Assembly: GCA_945881915.1 (NCBI GenBank)
Contig: CAMCVW010000008.1
Location: 1-64,000 of the forward strand
Length of the DNA stretch: 64,000 nt
From: Thermoflexus hugenholtzii JAD2
Lineage (GTDB): Bacteria > Chloroflexota > Chloroflexia > Chloroflexales > Roseiflexaceae
Reading direction: 5' to 3'
A program made the position numbers and the translations under genes. Every line of letters starts with the position of its first letter. Position 1 is the stretch's first letter. Below are positions 24,668 through 34,107 of the stretch, piece by piece. The notes beneath the pieces were generated by a model. It was not told the DNA's origin. It saw nothing but the letters and a program-made list of their open reading frames with translations, and did not search any database.

Positions 24668-24766
24668 AGTGCTCCAGAATCATGTACACTCGTATTGAAC
24701 GATGGAGTGTAGTACCGCGTATCATACACCGTGATGTACGCGTTACACGAGTGAGTGGGTAGGGCT

Positions 24767-27109
24767 ATGGCGCAATCGCCATTTTTATATACCATTGGAA
24801 CGGGCAAACTCAAGAAACACGCAGTCTGCGCCAAAGGGGTACTGCTTGACTTAGCATCCCGGCGCGGCATTGCGGTGCCGCGCAGTGTGGTGTTGCTGGA
24901 TACTGCTGCGAACTATGCCGAGGACCACGACATGATGGCGACGCACAACGCTGTCCTGGTTCCGCGCGACATGCATGCCTTCATCGATACCTTTCAGCTT
25001 TTTCACTCGCTGACCGAACTCGGCTCCAAGATTGCCGTACGCACGCTCTTTAGCACCCAGGCTGGTGCGCCGTTGCAGATGCACGCAGCAGCTGCGACAC
25101 GCTTGCGCATCGATCGCCGCGACCCGAGCGCATTGGCAACGTCGATCTGTACCGTCTGGTCTGCGGCACGACGCTACCCGCGTGTGACCCGGCGCGACCT
25201 CTTGTTGATGACGATGGTCGATGCCCAGCATGCAGGTGTGGCAGTACTCGACAGCGACTTCGAAGATGATTTTATCAATTACCTGCCCAGTACGGCAGAA
25301 CAATTGACCAGTGGGCAGACCGATAGTCTGCATCTGCAGTTGCCGCGCGTTGCTCCTGGTGAACCAGTAACGGCGCCGCTGCCGTTTACGCAACGGTTGC
25401 AGATGCTCCTCCAAAAAATCCGCATTGTCTTTGGAGATACCCGTTGGGTGGTGGAATGGGCAGACGACGGTCAGGAATGTTGGCTCATCGAGTTACGGCA
25501 TGTGGTTGCTCCGGTGCGGCGCAGTGAGCGCTTCGGTGCGCTAGATATCCGTGACCACATGCCCGAGTTACCGTCGTACTTCAGTGCTGCGCTGTATGCG
25601 GGTGTGAGCAGCGATGTGTTTGCGGTTTTCAAAAACAAAGATGGATCTTTGAGTGACGAACGGCGGTTCATAGAATTATTTGCGGGGCGCGTGCGTATCA
25701 ATTACGGTTTGCTAGCCGACATCTCGAGACGCTGGGGGGTACCGGGCACCTTGTTGGCAGATTTGAATGACGCGCTACTGGTGTCTATCCCAAGCCAACC
25801 TGACCGATTGCGGCGGTTCTGGTGGCGCGCTTTGTGGCTCATCTGGGAGTCAATGACCGCACCACGGCGCATGCGCCAACGACTGGCAATGCTGCTCGAA
25901 CGTTCCCGCAAACATCACGGCGACATCGACGAGCTCATCGATGTGCTGCACCAAGCGACCGTTCTTTCACTCCAGGGCTTTTATGTGACTGCACGTATCA
26001 TCGGTCCGCTCGAATCGTGGATGCGCCGCCGCCGGGTCTACGCAGAATGGAGCGTCCGCTACCAATCATTCCAGCGGATGGTGCTCGCTGATCTGATTCC
26101 GCTGCGTCGTTTTGTGGACCTCCGCCGCGAATTCATCGATGACATTAGAGCGAGTCGCATGCCCAGTGACCCGGTGTTTGTCGGTATGTGGGAGGAATTG
26201 ATGTCTCGGTATGGGCATCGTGGGGCTACCGAATACGACATCGCCACACCTCGCTATCGCGAGCACCCCGAACCATTTTTGCAACGATTGCTCTCTGACA
26301 GCACCGCGATTCCCACGGCGCGGCACACACTGCGTGGACTGGCTGCATGGCCGGTGTGGTTGGTATTGCAGCAGGCAATGAACAGCCGTGAAGCTATCCG
26401 CTCGGATTATCTGAGAATTCTCGAACGCACGCGCAAGGTCATTCTGCAGTATGCCGACCGCATTGTGGCCGCCGGCGATTTGCCCTCCCAAGAGGTCGTC
26501 TGGATGGTCAGCCCGGCAGAATTGGTGCGAGTGTCGCATGGATGGCGCATGCCTGCCGAAATGCTCGAAGCGCGCCTGACCTTACGCGCCTATTATTCGC
26601 ACCTACAGGTGCCGAGTGCGTTGCAACGCTTCGACGACCCAATGCGTTGGCGCGCTGATGGTGCGCCACTGCGGGTCGTGCTGGAAGGACGGAGCATCAA
26701 TGACGGGTCGGTCGTCGGTGTCGTATGGCGTCCGACATACAACGCTGCGTCGCTTCCGCCAGGGTTCGACCGTGCCAATGTCGTTTTGGTGCTCCGCTCG
26801 TTCGACGCACAATGGATTGCCATAGCTCAGCATTGTGCCGGTATCATCATCGAATTGGGAGCAGAATTGTCGCATCCCGCCACCATTCTGCGTACTTTGG
26901 GCATCCCGACGATTATCGCGGTGCGGAGCGCCTATGATTCATTACCCACCGGCACCGAAGTGACGCTGGTGGCAGGCTCTGGCTACGTCGAGGTCGTTCA
27001 GAAGTCCCCTGTGGGGCTGCTGATCGATGGGAATGCGCTCCCACTGCCCGACTTCGGTGCCACCCAAGGACTCATCCTGAGCGAGATTACTGCGAGATTC
27101 CGCCGATGA
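24767..27109 (+). CDS. Phosphoenolpyruvate-synthase-like protein (PEP-utilising family)
   Basis: A 780-residue protein with the order ATP-grasp domain, helical middle, phosphohistidine domain seen in PEP synthase and rifampicin phosphotransferase. The N-terminal region (IAVRTLFSTQAG, MTMVDAQHAGVA) parallels the PEP-synthase segments AVRSS and QxMVxAxxAGVAF, but the ATP-contacting residues are altered. The C-terminal swivel domain has ELGAELSHPATILRTLGIPTI, keeping the histidine of the canonical GGxxSHAAI motif. It lacks a PEP/pyruvate barrel, so the acceptor may differ. The ATG at 24767 follows GGGTAGGG. Its stop overlaps the acyltransferase start by 4 nt, so the two are co-translated. No known function. 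Confidence 0.65.
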   Translation: MAQSPFLYTIGTGKLKKHAVCAKGVLLDLASRRGIAVPRSVVLLDTAANYAEDHDMMATHNAVLVPRDMHAFIDTFQLFHSLTELGSKIAVRTLFSTQAGAPLQMHAAAATRLRIDRRDPSALATSICTVWSAARRYPRVTRRDLLLMTMVDAQHAGVAVLDSDFEDDFINYLPSTAEQLTSGQTDSLHLQLPRVAPGEPVTAPLPFTQRLQMLLQKIRIVFGDTRWVVEWADDGQECWLIELRHVVAPVRRSERFGALDIRDHMPELPSYFSAALYAGVSSDVFAVFKNKDGSLSDERRFIELFAGRVRINYGLLADISRRWGVPGTLLADLNDALLVSIPSQPDRLRRFWWRALWLIWESMTAPRRMRQRLAMLLERSRKHHGDIDELIDVLHQATVLSLQGFYVTARIIGPLESWMRRRRVYAEWSVRYQSFQRMVLADLIPLRRFVDLRREFIDDIRASRMPSDPVFVGMWEELMSRYGHRGATEYDIATPRYREHPEPFLQRLLSDSTAIPTARHTLRGLAAWPVWLVLQQAMNSREAIRSDYLRILERTRKVILQYADRIVAAGDLPSQEVVWMVSPAELVRVSHGWRMPAEMLEARLTLRAYYSHLQVPSALQRFDDPMRWRADGAPLRVVLEGRSINDGSVVGVVWRPTYNAASLPPGFDRANVVLVLRSFDAQWIAIAQHCAGIIIELGAELSHPATILRTLGIPTIIAVRSAYDSLPTGTEVTLVAGSGYVEVVQKSPVGLLIDGNALPLPDFGATQGLILSEITARFRR

Positions 27110-28880
27110 AGCGCCACTGGTACTGGTTTGTCAGTGCACTTGTGCTGTTGGTGGTGTGGTGTGCCCCGCTCCCCATTCGCGTCGACATCGGCCGCTTCGA
27201 CAGTGCAGTGGTCTCTGATTTTTATCCCGTGGAATATGGTGCTGGCACCTCGTTCCGTTGGTCACAGCCGCAGGCTACCCTGCACCTCTCGGGTGTGGGC
27301 AGTGGCCCTGCCACCCTGCAGCTGATGCTGAGTGCTGCGGTCCAGCAACCGGTTGGCGTGACTGTGGCAGGCTCTTCCGCACAACTCATGGTCGAGCCCG
27401 GATTCCGCCTCGTCGACATCCCGATCAACATTCCGGTCACCAGTTCGGGGCAGGTTGATGTGCACATCGCGACGTCCGCACCGTACAACGATGGTCGGCG
27501 GACGCTCGGAATCGCTATCGACGACGTACGCATCATCCCGAATGGGTGGCATGTGCCGCCATTGCCGGGCTGGCTGCTGAGTGTCGCGGTGGTGTTCTTG
27601 GGTACGATTGTGACGCGTACGCGCCGCGTTGCACCTGCGTTGCGCTGCACAGCCATGACACTGCTGGTTTTTGGACTGCTGTTGCTCCGCCGCGGTGATG
27701 CGCAGAGTATATTGACAGTGACAGCTCTGACCGTTGTGCTGAGTCTCGCTGTCGGCTATGCGCAGTGGTGGAGCCCGCGTCGGCGCTTCTCCATCACGGT
27801 GCTTGTGAGTGTTTGGGTATTGATGATGGTCTGGTGGTACGGCGCGCCCGTCTGGCAGCCCCTCTGGCAAACCGCCGTACTCAGCGGAAGCGTGGCGCTA
27901 TTTCGCCTGCGGAGATACATGTGGCACGAAGTACGCCCGTACCGGCATTGGGTCGCGATGGTGCTGCTGGCACTGATTGCCAGTCAAGGATGGCAGCTTG
28001 CACTCGGCGCTGCAATAGTGGTGTGCGTCTGGATGCGCGGTCCGAGTGCAGACCCAGCCCGCAACCGGGCGAGTGCCCTGGTTTTTGGCGCCTATAGTAT
28101 CGTCCCCACCATCGATGCATGGCTGTCCGGCCGGGGCATTCGACGATCCGCTGCACACGAACAATCACGGTCGGTGGGCCTCGACTATTTGCGTGGGTTA
28201 GTGGTGTTGTTTGTTTTGTTGGCGCACACGCCCACCGTGGCAGTCTATGGCAATGAATGGATCGTGACCATCGTCCACTGGCTCGTCAAATTCGCCGTCG
28301 AAGCATTTTTTGTGTTGAGTGGCTGGCTGATTGGTGATTTGATTATCACCGATTTGCATACCTGGAAGGAGCCGCGTGCGTTCGCGCTCTTCCTTCATCG
28401 GCGTTGGGCGCGTACCTTGCCCATCTATTGGCTCGTGCTTGCGCTCGTGGTGCTCGCTGGCTGGAGTGGCGCAACCATACAGTCGATGCAAGCTTATGTG
28501 GTATTTGTGCAAAACATCTGGCAAATTCACCCACCCGACTTCCTGATCGCCTGGAGTCTTTGCATAGAAGAATGGTTTTATCCCATTGCTGCCTTGTTGT
28601 TGAGTATCATTGCCCTGCGCCAACGGCCCGAGCGGGCGTTGCTGCTGACGTTGACTCTGCTTATCGGAGTGCATTACTACCCGGTGCGCCAGACCATACG
28701 GGGCCTGTTTGGAGTGGTGGGCTCTAGTCTCGTGCAGGATGTCATCGTGACGGTGCTCTTCTACGCAGGGTCTTTTTGGTTGGCCAGTCGCTGGCATCGC
28801 GAGCTCGAGCAACCGATGATGCGCCTGCGCCTCGCCGTTGAGACACACAAAACCCGTTGCCGTGAGGCAACGGGTCTGAT

Positions 28881-28902
<22 letters not shown>
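27106..28902 (+). CDS. Membrane acyltransferase (acyltransferase 3 / OafA-like) with extracellular N-terminal domain
   Basis: A 598-residue protein. A first helix (8-24) is followed by a beta-rich extracellular segment of about 130 residues, several helices, then an acyltransferase-3 domain from about residue 356: SVGLDYLRGLVVLFVLLAHTP, FAVEAFFVLSGWLIG, FLHRRWARTLPIYW and AWSLCIEEWFYP. Such enzymes O-acylate surface glycans. The domain is only about 240 residues and lacks the usual later helices with a SYGLYLWH motif, so it may carry an internal deletion. The final 17 codons run through a terminator and into the antisense of a tRNA gene. Co-translated with the PEP-synthase-like protein. Confidence 0.75.
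28849..28875 (-). terminator. Terminator of the tRNA-Met gene
   Basis: Perfect 10-bp stem (ACCCGTTGCC) with a GTGA/TCAC loop followed on the minus strand by TTTT. It lies 6 bp after the tRNA 3' end and within the plus-strand acyltransferase reading frame. Confidence 0.8.
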
Positions 28903-28956
<54 letters not shown>

Positions 28957-28974
28957 ATCGAAGCAACGTTGTGA

Positions 28975-29004
28975 AGTATAGCAGTTCTGACTGGGCATTG
29001 TCAA
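28975..29004 (-). promoter_or_regulatory. Sigma-70-type promoter of the tRNA gene
   Basis: Minus-strand TTGACA (28999-29004) and TATACT (28975-28980) spaced by 18 bp, ending 18 bp before the tRNA 5' end. Confidence 0.8.
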
Positions 29005-29038
29005 ACCGAGAATTGGATTCGAGACAGAGGAATTCTGC

Positions 29039-29788
29039 ATGCAGCGTGTATTACTTCACCATCTCTTTTGGGCCAATCGCATCAAATATCTGACCATTGC
29101 CGTCGTCATTGTCGCCATCGGACTGGCACGACTGGGTGTCTGGCAATATAGCCGGCATCTCGAGCGGGCGGCCATCAACCAACAAATCAACCGTTCGCTC
29201 GCCATGCAACCGCTGGCACTGGCAGAATTGTTGCTGTTGCCAGAGGCAGAGCGTGAATACCGCCCCATCACACTGAACGGACAATACGAACAATCACAAG
29301 TGCTCTGGCGTAATCGCGTCCACAAAGGCGGCACTGGTTACCACATTCTCAGTGTGCTGCGCAGTGCCGATGGGTCAGCAGTGCTCGTCAATCGCGGCTG
29401 GATTCCCTACAATGATGGTGTCGCTGAGGGTTGGCAAGCAAAATATCCCGTCCCCAATGGGCCACAGCGCGTTGACGTCATCTGGCGTGTCGACCAAGAA
29501 GTTCGCTCCAACACACCCGAAACGAACCCCACTAAATGGTTCACCATCGACACGACCGCCATCGGGGCGGCGTTGGGTATGCCGCTCGTGGCAGGCTTTG
29601 CCCAGATTCAACCCGAAAACACAGACCAACAACCCGATAGTCTGCCATACCCTGCATTGACGAGTGATATGGGCATGGGATCACACCTCGGATATACCGT
29701 TCAGTGGTATGCATTTGCATTGATTTTATTGATTGGCTACAGTGTGGTACGTATGCGGAGGGTTCGCGCTGGAACCACAAAAAAATGA
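29039..29788 (+). CDS. SURF1 family cytochrome oxidase assembly protein
   Basis: Helps insert haem into the catalytic subunit of haem-copper oxidases; located in the cytoplasmic membrane with a large external domain. The 249-residue protein has two terminal helices (about 16-36 and 222-239). The conserved LGVWQYSRHLERAA after the first helix, VNRGWIPY in the middle and HLGYTVQWYAFALILLIGY at the second helix are the family signatures. A GAGGAA site precedes the ATG. No oxidase subunit genes are nearby, so it is separated from its usual partners. Confidence 0.92.
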   Translation: MQRVLLHHLFWANRIKYLTIAVVIVAIGLARLGVWQYSRHLERAAINQQINRSLAMQPLALAELLLLPEAEREYRPITLNGQYEQSQVLWRNRVHKGGTGYHILSVLRSADGSAVLVNRGWIPYNDGVAEGWQAKYPVPNGPQRVDVIWRVDQEVRSNTPETNPTKWFTIDTTAIGAALGMPLVAGFAQIQPENTDQQPDSLPYPALTSDMGMGSHLGYTVQWYAFALILLIGYSVVRMRRVRAGTTKK

Positions 29789-29871
29789 TCAATCCTCAGG
29801 GATTGCTTACCAAATGTTCATAATTGATGAAATTGCTATTTGATATTATTGAAGTGCTGAAAGGATTATGT

Positions 29872-31311
29872 ATGCGCATTACCTATTCTATCGTTATCAT
29901 TGGCTTCATCTTTACTTCGTTGTTTGTCCATGTAACTCCTACAGAGGCAGATTCACGCCTTAAGTGTACCATCACCGGTACATCTGGTAATGACGTATTG
30001 ACCGGGACAAACGGCAACGACATTATCTGTGGACTGGGCGGCAACGATACCCTCAATGGGCTCGGTGGCAACGACATCCTCATCGGTGGTGCAGGGAATG
30101 ACGTACTGTCGGGCGGTAACGGCAAAGATATCCTCCACGGGAACGATGGCAAAGACACTCTCCTGGGTGCTGATGGGAACGACACACTCGCAGGCGGATC
30201 CGGTGGGGATAGCGTACAACCCGGGAGCGGCAAAAATCAGTGTCTCGAGGATCGTGCCGACCGCGTAGTAGGCAAATGTACCCGCGATGTCGCCAAACCA
30301 ACCATCACCCGATCCCGTTCTACTGAAGCAACGTTCAATGCTGGCGACCGACTCGTGTTGACGGTGAATATTGCAGACGAATCAAGCGTCGAATCTACCA
30401 CAGCATACGTGATACCACCGTCTGGTGTTGCGATGAATTGGTGCCCGAAGGCATTGACGCTTATCAATGGCGACATGTTTCGTGGCACATATGCATGGGA
30501 ATGTGACACGGCACGCAACGCCGAAGGTGGACGGTATGTGTTGCGTATCGATGCGCAGGATTCATTAGGCAACACTATCCGTAGCTTCGCTGTTCCATTT
30601 ACGGTTATTGCCTACGACAGGATAAACGACGGTGCTGGTCCAGTATTCACGTGGGATAACTCAATCGAACGCGTTTTCCTCGCAGGGACCACTGCTGATA
30701 TTCGTTGGCAAGTCACAGAACCTTCCGGTTTTGAGACTATTTATGCCATGATCGGCGGTCCCAATGGCTGGTCGAACTGGTGTAATGGTCACATCGCAGA
30801 TCAGATCGACGGAGATCGGTTTGGTGGGACATTCGGGTATCGTTGCCAAATTCCTGCTAATGCACCCAACACGACATACACGCTCTTTGTGTGGGGGACG
30901 GATGTGTTCGGGAACGCGACGTACCTTGGAACAGAGCAAATTCCGTTTGAAGTAACGGGTGGGAGTGATGACACCCAAGGGCCGCTGTTTGATACCGTGC
31001 GGTTTGAGCAGTCCGATGATTCACGGACGATTCGTGTGCAGTGGCGATTGACCGATGCAACCGGAGTCGAGGGGAGTGGCGTCTACGTCGCAGCGGAAAA
31101 CGGCAATTTTGTCGATTTCTTGGGGAATCCGTTTGCGAGCTTTGCATTTGCGACCCGGATAGATGGCTCTGCACAAGATGGAATCTATGAGCAAATTGTC
31201 ACCATGAGCGAGGGTGCACCAGCGGGTCGCTATGTTGTATGGCTGGGCAATCGAGATCTGCTCGACAATGGTGGATGGTACCCAACAGAGGTGACGTTTT
31301 TCGTGCGATGA
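29872..31311 (+). CDS. Secreted RTX-repeat calcium-binding protein (paralogue 1)
   Basis: A 479-residue secreted protein. A Sec signal peptide (about residues 1-26, VTPTEA cleavage) is followed by about 10 glycine-aspartate nonapeptides of the GGxGNDxLx type (about 36-125), which form a calcium-binding beta roll. The rest holds three Ig-like segments of about 100 residues starting near KPTITRSRS, GAGPVFTW and QGPLFDTV. Cysteines sit at both ends of the roll (KCTITG, IICG, NQCLED, GKCTRD). The start follows AAAGGA; an earlier in-frame ATG lacks a signal peptide. Unlike type I-secreted RTX toxins it has an N-terminal signal. Function unknown; see paralogues at 37483, 39663 and 41154. Confidence 0.88.
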   Translation: MRITYSIVIIGFIFTSLFVHVTPTEADSRLKCTITGTSGNDVLTGTNGNDIICGLGGNDTLNGLGGNDILIGGAGNDVLSGGNGKDILHGNDGKDTLLGADGNDTLAGGSGGDSVQPGSGKNQCLEDRADRVVGKCTRDVAKPTITRSRSTEATFNAGDRLVLTVNIADESSVESTTAYVIPPSGVAMNWCPKALTLINGDMFRGTYAWECDTARNAEGGRYVLRIDAQDSLGNTIRSFAVPFTVIAYDRINDGAGPVFTWDNSIERVFLAGTTADIRWQVTEPSGFETIYAMIGGPNGWSNWCNGHIADQIDGDRFGGTFGYRCQIPANAPNTTYTLFVWGTDVFGNATYLGTEQIPFEVTGGSDDTQGPLFDTVRFEQSDDSRTIRVQWRLTDATGVEGSGVYVAAENGNFVDFLGNPFASFAFATRIDGSAQDGIYEQIVTMSEGAPAGRYVVWLGNRDLLDNGGWYPTEVTFFVR

Positions 31312-31321
31312 ATAAAAACAG

Positions 31322-31361
31322 ACCGGGGGGTTGTTCATCAAGAACAACCCCCCGGTTTTTT
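31322..31361. terminator. Terminator between RTX protein 1 and apt (bidirectional)
   Basis: A 15-bp perfect stem (ACCGGGGGGTTGTTC) with a 5-nt loop, followed by six T residues on the plus strand and preceded by A residues that would give a weaker U-tract for the convergent apt transcript. Confidence 0.9.
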
Positions 31362-31372
31362 GATGCACAAAA

Positions 31373-31891
31373 CTAATAGGTGATTTGTGTGTATATCTGC
31401 CGCGAACCGAGTTTGCTGCGACCGGCCAAGAATGCTAATTCGATGAGGAAGGCCGATTCGACCACTACCCCACCAGCGCGTTCGACCAGCTCACACGCTG
31501 CGGCTATGGTGCCACCGGTGGCCAGCAGGTCGTCAATGACGACGACCCGTGCACCGGGCTTGAAGGCGTCTTTGTGGATTTCGAGGGTGGCAGTGCCGTA
31601 CTCGAGTGCGTATTCGACCTGATAGGTGTCGGCCGGTAATTTGCCCACTTTACGCACAGGCACGAGGCCGATTCCCAGGGCATAGGCGAGCGGTGCGCCA
31701 AAGATGAATCCGCGTGATTCAATGGCCACAACTGCATCGATGTGCATGGTGCGGTAGCGCTCCACAAACACATCTATGGCTTGATGGAGGGCAGGACCAT
31801 TGCGGAGGAGCGTGGTGATGTCTTTGAATTGAATCCCGGGGATGGGGAAGTCTGGGATGTTCCGAATATGCACTTCGAGTGGTGACGTCAT
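31373..31891 (-). CDS. apt: Adenine phosphoribosyltransferase
   Basis: Salvages adenine to AMP with PRPP. The 172-residue length is standard. The family start IPDFPIPGIQFKDIT and the PRPP loop VVIDDLLATGGT are intact, and the substrate hood ESRGFIFGAPLAY is present. It overlaps the upstream solute-binding-protein gene by 4 nt, so it closes a four-gene minus-strand run beginning with fabF. Confidence 0.97.
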   Translation of the reverse strand: MTSPLEVHIRNIPDFPIPGIQFKDITTLLRNGPALHQAIDVFVERYRTMHIDAVVAIESRGFIFGAPLAYALGIGLVPVRKVGKLPADTYQVEYALEYGTATLEIHKDAFKPGARVVVIDDLLATGGTIAAACELVERAGGVVVESAFLIELAFLAGRSKLGSRQIYTQITY

Positions 31892-33147
31892 GGTTGTAGC
31901 GATCCTTCGACTAGGCTGCGGAGTTGCGAATCGGCATTGGTGACTGCTTCTGCGGGGGTAACCACCCCCGCCAATACCTGCTGTACCGCCGTTTGCAAGA
32001 CACGCTGTACATCATACCGCAGCAATACCGGCGCGGGAGCAACTGCACTGCTCGCAGCTTGATGAATCGCCGCGACTGCCGGGAGATTGTTTGTATCGAC
32101 GGTGCGATTGGCAGGCTGTATGCCGTTTGCGGCTAATACTGCTTGTCGTTCGGTACTGAGCAACGCGTCGACGATGGCTTGGGCGGCACGCACTTCGTGT
32201 GCAGCCAACCGTTTGTTGAGTACGAGCGCGGTACTCTGCAGAAAAGGAGCCGGTGCCGCATCGGCGCTGAGGTCACGGGGTAACGGAACAATGACGAGCG
32301 CTTCACCCCACACCCGTTGGTACGTAGAGCGTTGGGCAGACGAGTCGATGACCATGGCGACTTGCCCGGCGCCGATGGTCCGTTCGGTGCTGAAGATCCC
32401 ATTGAGCCGTGTCAGCAGATCGGGGTCACTGTTGAGCAATGCCAACCATGTCAACCATCGTTCGGCACCGACACGCCCGCTGGTACCGATGACGATGCGA
32501 TTTTGTTCGTCAACGACGGCGCCACCAAAACCCGTCAAATAGCCACTGAACGTATCGAATGTGATATCCGCGCCCAGCCCCCAATCCGGATGGTTGTGCA
32601 GCGAGCGCGCCATGACGAGCAGGTCGTCGATGGTCTGTGGTGCTTGCAGAATGGATTTGCTGTTATAGAACAATACAGGCAGCGCATAGGTGAGGGGAAC
32701 ACCATACCAGCCGGATGTGCCCGCTGCGTCGGTATAGCGGGTCGTGTCGCGCACTGCTTGGGCAATCGCATCGCGGCGTGGGGCCGCAACGACGGCATCG
32801 AGGTTTAGCGAAAGCCCCCGTTCGGCGAGGATCAGCGCTTGGCTGTTGTTCACAATTACGAGGTGCGGACCTGTGCCGCTCGACCAGGCTGCGCTGACGT
32901 CTTCGAGCATGCTACTCAACGGCATGCGCTGCACCACCACGGTGAACCCGTTGGCGGTTGCGATTGACTGGAGCATGTCGGTATAGAGATATTCTTCGCT
33001 GCTACCGAAGGCGTGCCAGACAACAATGGTTGTTGGAGTGACAGGTGCGACTGGCGTCGCGGTGGCAGCAGGTTGTGGTGCGGTGCCGGCACAGGCAGAC
33101 AGCAGCAGTGCACACGCCCAGATGAGCCACCAGCGACGCAGTTGCAT
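31888..33147 (-). CDS. Extracellular solute-binding lipoprotein (carbohydrate ABC type, family 1)
   Basis: A 419-residue lipoprotein: signal peptide with lipobox LLSACAG (Cys19) then a Pro/Thr/Ala linker and the binding-protein fold starting TTIVVWHAFGSSEE. GVPLTYALPVLFYN is the hinge-region signature of sugar-binding family 1. The protein would capture a sugar or glycerol-phosphate derivative outside the membrane. No permease or ATPase is adjacent, so its transporter partners must be elsewhere. Position between asparaginase and apt is unusual. Confidence 0.85.
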   Translation of the reverse strand: MQLRRWWLIWACALLLSACAGTAPQPAATATPVAPVTPTTIVVWHAFGSSEEYLYTDMLQSIATANGFTVVVQRMPLSSMLEDVSAAWSSGTGPHLVIVNNSQALILAERGLSLNLDAVVAAPRRDAIAQAVRDTTRYTDAAGTSGWYGVPLTYALPVLFYNSKSILQAPQTIDDLLVMARSLHNHPDWGLGADITFDTFSGYLTGFGGAVVDEQNRIVIGTSGRVGAERWLTWLALLNSDPDLLTRLNGIFSTERTIGAGQVAMVIDSSAQRSTYQRVWGEALVIVPLPRDLSADAAPAPFLQSTALVLNKRLAAHEVRAAQAIVDALLSTERQAVLAANGIQPANRTVDTNNLPAVAAIHQAASSAVAPAPVLLRYDVQRVLQTAVQQVLAGVVTPAEAVTNADSQLRSLVEGSLQP

Positions 33148-33150
33148 GAG

Positions 33151-34080
33151 CTATACCTCGAATCGAGCGCGTGGGATGAGGGCCGGGGCGTCCATGCTGT
33201 CGGTGATGTAGGCGTAGTCGGCGGTTGGGTTCGTGCTCATGGCAAAGTGGCGACCTTGGGCATCCATGGCGACCATGTTCATGTTGACTTTGTCCTTGGG
33301 CATGCCCAGGGCGCGCATGTCTTCGAATGCAGCACGGACTGCTTCTTCGACGCTCATGCCGAAGCGCATGTTCATGACTGTGGTACGTGCCAAGCTGGTG
33401 CGGATGGCAATCTCGCCCAGGCCGGTGCAGGCCGCACCGCCGTAGCGATTGTCGCAGTAATTACCGGCGCCGATGATGGGCGAATCGCCCAAGCGGCCGG
33501 GGTACTTCCACGCCCAGCCACTGGTGGTGACGGACGAGGCCATATCGCCGTGGCCGTCGATGGCGATGAAGTTGACCGTGCCGGCGACCTTTTGGGGGTC
33601 GGTGGCCAAGGCACTGGCTTGGCTGATGAGCGCTTTGATGTTGGCGAGACCGTCGTTTGCCCATTCAGGGCCAAACTTGCCGGCCAGACCGTCCTTCCAC
33701 GTCTTTTCGGCTTCGGGGCTGAGGAGATTCTCGGCCGTGTAGCCTTTTTCTTTGGCGAACATCTCGGCACCTTCACCGACCAACATGACGTGGTGGAGTT
33801 CTTCCATCACTTTGCGGGCGACACTGATGGGATGGCGGTAGCCCTTGATGGCGCCGACGCAGCCGGCCCGCAGGAACTTGCCGTCCATGATGGATGCGTC
33901 GAGTTCGACGACGCCCAATACGTTCGGATAACCGCCGTAGCCGACAGAATTGTCGAGCGGGTTGTCTTCGACGGGCCAGCAACACGATTCGACTGCCTCG
34001 ATGGCAGTGCCGCCTTTTTTGAGGATGTCCATGCCCTGCTTGAGCCCGATGTCCCCATTTGCACTTGCGATGATAATCAC
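33151..34080 (-). CDS. N4-(beta-N-acetylglucosaminyl)-L-asparaginase / isoaspartyl peptidase family
   Basis: Ntn-hydrolase that splits the N-glycan to asparagine bond or cleaves isoaspartyl peptides. The 309-residue protein would self-cleave before the threonine in the VAGTVNFIAID segment, making alpha and beta chains of similar size. ESCCWPVEDNP and SVGYGGYPN near the N-terminus and GRLGDSPIIGAGNYCDN after the nucleophile follow the glycosylasparaginase pattern. No signal peptide is present. It lies 27 nt after fabF and 3 nt before the binding-protein gene. Confidence 0.9.
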   Translation of the reverse strand: MIIIASANGDIGLKQGMDILKKGGTAIEAVESCCWPVEDNPLDNSVGYGGYPNVLGVVELDASIMDGKFLRAGCVGAIKGYRHPISVARKVMEELHHVMLVGEGAEMFAKEKGYTAENLLSPEAEKTWKDGLAGKFGPEWANDGLANIKALISQASALATDPQKVAGTVNFIAIDGHGDMASSVTTSGWAWKYPGRLGDSPIIGAGNYCDNRYGGAACTGLGEIAIRTSLARTTVMNMRFGMSVEEAVRAAFEDMRALGMPKDKVNMNMVAMDAQGRHFAMSTNPTADYAYITDSMDAPALIPRARFEV

Positions 34081-34107
34081 GTCTCGATCCTCTCTGATGT
34101 GACGAGT

